DNA of 64,000 nucleotides, from positions 13,284,735-13,348,734 of the forward strand of contig NC_033628.1 in the NCBI RefSeq assembly GCF_001540865.1, given 5' to 3'. This DNA comes from Ananas comosus. Its lineage: Eukaryota; Streptophyta; Magnoliopsida; Poales; Bromeliaceae. Shown here piece by piece: positions 56,988 to 64,000 of this stretch. Numbering within the stretch: the first letter of the stretch is position 1; the number at the start of each line of letters is the position of its first letter. The notes beneath the pieces are model-generated. The model was given only the letters and a program-made list of their open reading frames with translations, made no database searches and had not been told where the DNA came from. The position numbers were made by a program, and so were the translations under genes.

Positions 56988-59409
56988 ATGGCGGAGGGGG
57001 GTCTCGTCGTCGCCAACAACGAAACCATCCGATCCTTCCTACTCTCCGCCGCCACCCGATGCGGCGGCGGCGGCGGCGGCTCCCTCGGCGCCGAGCTCCG
57101 CGATCTCGCCTCGTACCTCTCCTCGCAGAGCTCCGTCCCCTATCGATCCCTCCGAGCCATTTGGTTCGCCATCCCCGCCGCCGAGCGGCCCCCACTCCGC
57201 CGCCTCTTCAATGGCGCCGACTTCGTCTTCTCCAGCCCTAAGCCTAGGGAGAAGGTGCGTACCCCCATTCGCGAAGGGTGCCCAAGTACTTGCTTCGTAT
57301 TCTTCGTGTTGGATCTCATTTTTGGGTTTGTGATCGTGTTTGGTGGAGTGCGGTAGAGTGAGGAGTTGAAGGAGAGGCTCAAGAAGCTTGCTGAGATGGC
57401 GGAGAGGAGGGAGTACGCGGAGCTCGTGAAGGACGTCGCACCGAAGAAGGAGATCTCCGAGCCGTTCTCTTCTTACAAGGATCAGATTGGATTCGGTATG
57501 GATCCCTCTTTCCTTTTTCTACTTCTTATTGCGAGTATTTGTACATGTGTAAATCGCTACTGTTTATGCTGTAGAACTAAATATGAAAGAAGAGATTCGT
57601 GACTACAAACTACTGAATCAAACGGTTCCTTGTGGAAGGAGAGGAATCAAGTGACTAGTGTTGAGGTAAAAGTAAATTGAAAAAAAGAAGATAATCTATC
57701 AAAATCATAGAAGAGAAGGAACTAAAGATACAATTGGATGTTGTCTCGAATGGTATTGGTGATTGTATTTGCTGATCTAATATTTGAGAATGTGTTAGTC
57801 AAGTTTTAGCTCATACTGAGTAATCATATCAAATAGAATGAGATGGAGTCGAGATGTTCTGAGTTTTAGTTAGTGTTTTTTTTGGAGGGGAAACCTACAA
57901 TTATTGGCATAGAATCACTAAATTCGGACTCTATTTAGTTTTCAGAGTGGTAATATGTAATTAATATGCATCAACTGCCTTCGCTTATGAGCTAATAAGA
58001 ACATAGATTTCCAAGATAAGAAAGTAAACAAGGAGGAGCAAGCTGTGAAGCAGGAAAGGGCGGCTAAATTGGCTACTTGACCGATGGTCTATACGGTGGA
58101 GTAAAAATACTCCTGCCTTTTCTCTTTTACAGGGCTATGCCACTGTGCATCTAGTATTAGGTCTGGATTCCATAATCCTTAATGATGTATGGCTGTTGTA
58201 CTCCCTTATTGCGTGAATTCCCCTTTTACCAATATGAAAATAGACTCTGGAAAAGAATGTCCTGGGTTCATTTGCAATGATTCAGTGCACCAATCATCAT
58301 ATAGAATGGCTCAGCATGATTATTGAGTTAGCGGTGCTCTAGTTTCCTTAAATGAACTTCAGAAACGGGGAAATACCAGAAAACTTGTAAGTGTCCCTAA
58401 GCTGAGACTGCAGAACATAGAACAATCGTTTTGCAGCCATTAACTACCTGGATCTAGGAGATTTGTTGCTGGTTTTACTCATTCTAGGTTGTTTTATGAA
58501 TGCAATCTTTGGAAATATGAGAAATTTTTAGGCTTACATGATTAATGAGATTGCCTCATATACAGAGCATCCATTAGGCTTCATAAAACAGGCTTGCTTT
58601 GTCACTGCTTCCTAACAAAATGCCAAATAATATGGCGTGTAAACTTATGCTCCTATGAAGCTAACTTTATGAACTTCGAAGACTTGTTTTTTCAATTCTG
58701 TGCGCGAGACGCCGAGACTTAGACTCTGTAACTGTACAATCCCATAATTCTGGATCCTTGGTAGGTTTGTGGTACATAGACACTTCTGTATTCAGCTCTT
58801 ACTTTGCTTCACAAACAGGTTCTGCATAAGATGTACTACTATTAACGATTATATTCAGTTTATACCTCAAGTGCCCTTTTAATTATATGGTGGATTTGTT
58901 TACTCTCACATTCATGTGAAACTTCAAATACCTGGAAGCCAATGCTTGTTGAATGTTCTCTTTGTAGAGATTTCACGTTCACAGTGCAATAACAATTTTT
59001 GAGAAATGAAAGGATAGATGAGCCTTGGCAAGCATCCAAGCGAGCTATGTTTTTTTTTTTGTTTTTTCCCCACAGGTCTGCATGTTGTGCTGATGATGTT
59101 CACAGGCTACTTGGTTGGTTATGCTGCTTTCAGAGCCCTCTTCAATCATAGTGCAGTAATGGTATCTTCTGAAAGTGCCTGCCCTCTTAAGGGCAATTTC
59201 TAATTTGAAGCATCCCTTTATTCTAATTAGCAGAAGAGGACAATAGTCTAAAAATATGTCCATGGTTTTTAAATTTGCAGAATGCTGCTGGAGGCATCTT
59301 AGGGTTGGTCTGTGGCATGCTTCTTGAAACCGTTCTTTTTATCATTAGAACTTCGAATCGAGATTTGGACTCTTCAAATTCAAATTCAAGATTAAAGAAG
59401 CACCAGTAG
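56988..59409 (+). CDS. Vma12/TMEM199-type ER factor for V-ATPase assembly
   Basis: Four exons: 56988-57254, 57357-57495, 59076-59161 and 59281-59409, giving 206 residues with all GT-AG ends in phase. The N-terminus is MAEGGLVVANNETIRSFLLS; the mid part has SSVPYRSLRAIWF and LLRRLF-like text, then SEELKERLKKLAEMAERREY, EYAELVKDVAP and SSYKDQIGFG. Two C-terminal membrane helices follow (HVVLMMFTGYLVGYAAFRAL and GGILGLVCGMLLETVLFII), then a basic tail ending LKKHQ. The RLxxLxxxxERREYxxL...V motif followed by paired helices is the Vma12 family signature. Vma12p/Vma22p dock assembling V0 subunits in the ER membrane. Intron 2 is long (about 1.6 kb). The ATG follows a TAAACCCTAAC-type plant promoter motif. 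Confidence 0.92.
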
Positions 59410-61130
59410 CTGGTGGGGGGTTTTCTTTTTTTGGCTATCGCATAATAGTCACATAGTTTCACTTCTGTGCCATGTAACTGGTTGTTGTATATTTATCCTA
59501 TGCAAGATGGAAATACACTGCAGAGTCAGTTGCTGTAGATTCCGACTTTCATTCTTAACTTAGTTGTAGTGCTCAACAATTTTAGTATATTCAATTGTTG
59601 TAGATTCCGTGGATGAAACTGGAAAGAAGCCAACACTTCTGTTTTTCCCTCTTAATTAAAAACCTCTTATATATATATGATGGACCCTATTTTAGCTGAT
59701 AGGGACATAGAGGGAGGTATGTGGAGCATCAATCATGCAATTCCTCTCCTATCGTGATGGAATCATCGATACGGCTGAAATTTTCCTCTTTGCCTCGACA
59801 TGGAAATTTTTGCAATAAACATGTTGAACTGTATCATTTACTAAATTCAATGCATTACATAAAAGTGAAGCTTTTTTTCTTTACCATCTGTAGGCCACAG
59901 CAGACGAGAACTGGAGTCGAATCGGAGCTTAGGGTGGCAAATGGGTCGGGTCTGGCCGGTTTCGCATCCAAACCTGGTCCAACCAAATTGAGGTGAGAGA
60001 GAAAGGCCAACTTAACTTGGCGAAACACACTGAGTTTTCAAACTGCACCCTGGTAGGTGTCACATTACTTATTTTCTTCTTCTTCTTTTTTTTCTTCTAT
60101 GTTCTTCTAGTAATGGTAACCTATTAATAATATCACATGGAGCCCGACAAAGTACTGATTAAAGTTGTGAAGTTGTGTGGGGGCCCCAACACCCAATAAC
60201 TTAGATGGGTCCCATACTCTCTGTGCAACTTAGATAGTGACTACGTACCACTCATTTTGGATCTACGTACAACATGTCCTCTGTTTACACAGAACTAAGA
60301 AGGTGGCGGACAACTTAATTAAATGGATTGTGATATTAACATGTTTGAGTTCGATCACTTCTAAGTGGATGTTTTGTGACTAAATTCCATATATGTAATT
60401 ACATAATATCAATGTTAGAACTTGTCGTATATGTATATGTTCTCTGAAAATAAGATGTAGGACATGCCATATTACCATATCTGTATATATAGAGAACCTT
60501 TTTAGGAACATTTAATCAAGCAATTTTATCATGATATATATATATATATAAAAGAAAGAATTTTACAGAAACTCTTTAATAAGTAGATAATTTTATAAGA
60601 CCGTAATTATAAGAAATAAGAAAAAAATAAAAGAAGACGAGTGTATGAAAAATATGAGAGCCTTTAGTAATTCAATTATTTCATACAGGTATATGTGAAA
60701 AAAAAAGAAAACAAAAAAAAAGCTACTAAAATAATTTAAATAAATTAATAAAATTATGGAAGGATGAGATAAGAGGAGGAGAAATTAGTTTATGCATCGG
60801 ATGTCTTTAAAACCACATAATAAAAATTTAACATCGAAATGGCTTTATGACATTTAAAAGGCCTAACTATAAAAATTTATAAATCTTGGAGACCTCCTTC
60901 TCAAATATCAATAAATGGCTTGTTTCTTACTGTTGATTTTTTGGACTATTTGATATTTTAGGAATAGGTTTAGAGGTCTTGTGATTTTCTATACATAGGT
61001 CTTTTAAATTGTGTAGATTACATTTATCCGATTAAATCTTAATTTTATATAATAATATAATATTACTTATTATTCAAGAATAGGTTTGGTATGTGAGACA
61101 CAGTAATGAACCTTATCATTGTGGTGTATA
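59410..61130. other. 3' flank and intergenic region
   Basis: No gene is recognised. It contains a TA run near 60535-60550 and the left copy of a diverged direct repeat (60178-60345). Confidence 0.5.
60178..60345. repeat. Diverged direct repeat, copy 1
   Basis: It shares CTTAGATGGGTCCCAT, CATTTTGGAT.TAC and ACATGTCCT.TGT.ACAC, in order, with 62465-62635. Many indels separate the copies. The pair flanks the foldback element and may be an old segmental or transposon duplication. Confidence 0.6.
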
Positions 61131-61135
61131 TATAG

Positions 61136-61677
61136 AGTGAGGCTACTATGCTATCGGAAGCACGGAGCCTTCCGTGCTTCCAGCTTGTTTTCGATGTTGC
61201 GACTTTCGAATCGTCGATCGGCTCCGTTAAACTTGATCTAGAGTATTTGGAGTACCTAGAAAATAAATTTTATTATTTTTCGATATCAGTTGCCTAGTAA
61301 TCGAATGGGTTCAAAATCAACAAATTTCAATGGCCGTAGTGAGCCATTTGCAAGTTTAACGGTGTAGAAATATCCAAATCACGTGAAATTTTGATAGAAA
61401 ATTCTTTATACTATATAAAATAAGATCAATATCTTTGATTTAAAATTTTAATGTCATATTATTATATTTTGTAAGATTTTTATTTTCAGCTGTTGATTTT
61501 GAGCCCCTTCGTTCACTAGGCAAATGATATCGTAAGATCATAAAATTTATTTTCTAGGTACTTCAAATACTCTAGATCAAGTTTAATGGAGCCGATCGAT
61601 GATTCGAAAGTCGCAACATCGAAAACGAGCTGGAAGCATGGAAGACTCCGTATTTTCGATAGTACAGTAGCCTCACT
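61136..61677. mobile_element. Foldback element with ~190-bp terminal inverted repeats
   Basis: The left arm runs AGTGAGGCTACT, CTTCCAGCT, TTTTCGATGTTGCGACTTTC, then AAACTTGATCTAGAGTATTT and GTACCTAGAAAATAAATTTT. The right arm is its inverted copy at about 90 percent identity, ending AGCCTCACT. The central unpaired part is about 150 bp. Possible 4-bp flanks TAGA. No coding capacity; frames across the right arm are incidental. Confidence 0.85.
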
Positions 61678-61699
61678 AGATACAATAATAAACTTAAAA

Positions 61700-62192
61700 C
61701 TTTTATCATTATGGGGAAGGGAGGATTGGAAGAACACGTGTTGCCTCCTCCTTCCCCCGTTCTGCGGATCCTCCTCCGTACGAGACAAAATTGAAAAATA
61801 GAAAAGAGATAGAAAAAATACAGAGTATTGATCACCCCCTGATTGCAAACTCCAAAACAAAAAGAGAGAGAAATTAAAGTCCTCCCCTGATTGCAAACTC
61901 CAAAACAAAAAGAGGGAGAAATTAAAGAGATGGAAATAATTAATACCGAGGATCTATTATCCCCTGAGGACAAGTGTACAACTCTTGTTTCGCTCTAATG
62001 ATTAAATAAATAAATGCATCATGCCATGCCTCTCTGGTTCGTTCTCTGCGTGTTCCGATATTTCAAATGTTTTCTAAAATGTAGCTGATGAGTTGCGTTA
62101 GCGTATGAGTTGCGTTAGCATGGCATTGGGCACCAAAAATATCTTAAATATCATTGATAGTTAATGTAGCACCCCAAGGGGCTCTACACTTG

Positions 62193-62227
<35 letters not shown>

Positions 62228-62460
62228 CTACAACTTGATCATTTATCCACCCGAAATTGTCTTCAATCCGATTCATTCCAAACAATAAAAATGTGAACTT
62301 ACCTAGCGTTGTTTCAACTCATTTTCTCTATTTTCTTCCATATATATTCTTCTAATCTCTAGTTTTGCTACTTGCTCTAGAAACGGTCAGTTCTAATCTC
62401 TAGGATTGATGTGGTACATTGACCGTTGTGAGCTCACTTGGAGTGCGACAGAAGCTAATT
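61700..62460. other. Intergenic region
   Basis: A short tandem repeat of GATTGCAAACTCCAAAACAA lies at about 61837-61925, with an A run at 62192-62224. No gene is recognised. Confidence 0.5.
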
Positions 62461-62464
62461 ATAG

Positions 62465-62635
62465 TGAGGCAGTGTGCGGCCGCAATACCTAATGTCTTAG
62501 ATGGGTCCCATTACTCTTGTAAGTTACGTAGAGGAGACCCATGTACAACTCCTTTTGGATGTACACACGACATGTCCTTTTGTACACATAATTAAGAAGC
62601 CGCAGACAACTGAATTATGAATCGTGAACATTGAT
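62465..62635. repeat. Diverged direct repeat, copy 2
   Basis: Partner of 60178-60345. Confidence 0.6.
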
Positions 62636-62663
62636 GGATCTTTCCACTTTATGTATCTGCTCT

Positions 62664-62828
62664 TTTTTTTTTTTTTTTTTATTTAGAGATAGGTAGTATA
62701 TTATCCGTTTCATTTATTTTTTTTAGAAATAAACTTAACTAGAAACGTGAATCAACTAGGATTCGGACTTGGGTTCTCGGATACCAACCATCAAGTTCTT
62801 TGCCACTTGTGCTAGGGGCAATCGGTAT
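62664..62828 (-). mobile_element. tRNA-derived SINE, copy 6
   Basis: On minus it has GCACAAGTGGCAAAGAAC, box B AAGTCCGAATCC, body AGTTAAGTTTATTTCTAAA, a decayed tail GGATAATATACTACC, and poly-A. Same family as the 39-45 kb copies. Confidence 0.75.
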
Positions 62829-62829
62829 G

Positions 62830-63523
62830 TATCTACTATTATTAATATTAAAACTTTTAATGCACAGTACGATCTGTAAAATTATACATGCGCATGCATT
62901 TTCTCTAAAAATAAGATATTGTACATGCTTAGATGAACTTAAATGGTGCAATGATTAAACTCATTTGTTTCTACATCTCCAGTGTTATGATGTTTCGAAA
63001 GGTTTCCAAAAAATATAACTGATGAGTCAACTTAGCGTGCAGCAATAACTAAATTAAACATTAATTTAGTTTAGACACCACATTGGGCATGAAAAATATA
63101 TTTATCTTTAATGTCACTGATAGTTAATTCAGCTTTGTACACATGACAATTATTTATCACGTAATTTTATACCATGATATTTTTTTTTTTTCAATCAATC
63201 GCACATAATCATTCAGTTAAAAACCTTTGGCATCATCACACCCAGTTAGTAATCAATCCTCCAATCAGTGGGGGAAAAAAACGCTCTAAACAAAAAAAAC
63301 AGCACCAGACCAAACAACAATTAGAACATATTCTTCTCTTATTCAAACATATGTAGTAGTATTGAACTAGAATGCATGTGGAAATATACCACTTGCAATT
63401 TTTTGGCCCTTTAATTACTTGAGTTTATACTATTTGATGTACGTAGTTTTGATTATGAATTCATAAGGCCAAAAAGTTGAAATGTCTATTCCCGAAAACA
63501 CCCCAGGACTCAGATATATATAA

Positions 63524-63574
<51 letters not shown>

Positions 63575-64000
63575 TTTTTATTCTGGTAATTGTGATGGAA
63601 TCTAATGGTCAAGACTCTCAACATACATCCTTTTCTTAACGCGTAATGCGACTATGCTTTTCATGTCCAAACATCAATTATTGATGGCAACGAAAAAGCA
63701 AGGCCTTTAACTTTATTTGGATACAACATGATAAGGGGTAACATCCACATGGAAATGATCAAAGAAACTTGTAGACTTGGACAACATGCGGTTGTATATA
63801 TATATATATATATATATATGCCTGCGTCATACATATCTGTAGCTAAGTTTAAATATCGCATTGATTACTAAATTATGATCTCACTAACAATGTGTCCCGT
63901 TAGTAATCTTGAGTCCACAGGATCTGCTCGTCGGGGCGCAGTGCATCTAACTAATTAAAGGGTTGTAGATTGGTCGACTTAAGAGCTCAATTGTACTTCA
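62830..64000. other. Intergenic region to window end
   Basis: A CT microsatellite lies at about 63528-63570 and a TA run at about 63796-63820. No gene is recognised. Confidence 0.5.

Overview
The window is plant nuclear DNA, most likely from a commelinid monocot. Coding exons are GC-rich, intergenic DNA is AT-rich, there are many CT/GA/AT microsatellites, and MITEs, SINEs and LINE remnants are scattered throughout. Chloroplast-derived DNA lies at the left edge. I cannot fix the species.

The main observation is that at least two, probably three, blocks are printed in mirror order: reversed but not complemented. Their genes appear in none of the six frames but read cleanly once each block is simply reversed in place. 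Block A (about 1695-8575) holds most of a conserved plant gene with an AIR9-like A9 domain; its last exons lie in normal orientation at 8578-9379. Block B (about 9860-10449) is non-coding and is called from dinucleotide bias. Block C (about 23118-27231) holds exon 1 of a tetraspanin, whose exon 2 is normal at 22626-22937, plus a whole ATL-type RING-H2 E3 ligase gene. No biological inversion keeps the same strand while reversing polarity, so these are almost certainly gap-filling or processing errors. Lone N bases (10450, 23117) or homopolymer and AT runs mark their edges.

Layout. 1-1690: chloroplast pieces (ndhA exon 1 and intron, petG, trnW). 1695-9379: A9-domain gene. 9.4-15 kb: intergenic, with a LINE tail and a MULE-type MITE. 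15.5-16.8 kb: PLATZ zinc-finger gene. 17-22.6 kb: intergenic, with a CpG-rich island. 22.6-27.2 kb: tetraspanin and ATL genes, divergent once corrected. 29.2-33.8 kb: a group Ia bHLH gene with a corrupted exon 2 and a near-identical second copy of exon 1. 34-46 kb: repeat-rich, with MITEs, a 5'-truncated LINE, a SINE family and a Pack-MULE-like element carrying a 3-ketoacyl-CoA reductase fragment; it also contains a 100-N gap. 48.8-51.8 kb: WEB-family coiled-coil gene. 53.4-54.9 kb: 5' part of a cinnamoyl-CoA reductase-like gene with no visible 3' exons. 57-59.4 kb: Vma12/TMEM199-type V-ATPase assembly factor. 59.4-64 kb: repeats, including a long foldback element.

The genes are unrelated housekeeping and regulatory loci, as usual in a plant genome, and I see no multi-gene system. 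What is unusual here is the sequence text itself: mirrored blocks, joins at single Ns, an unmerged duplication and indel-rich stretches, all pointing to poorly polished long-read gap filling.
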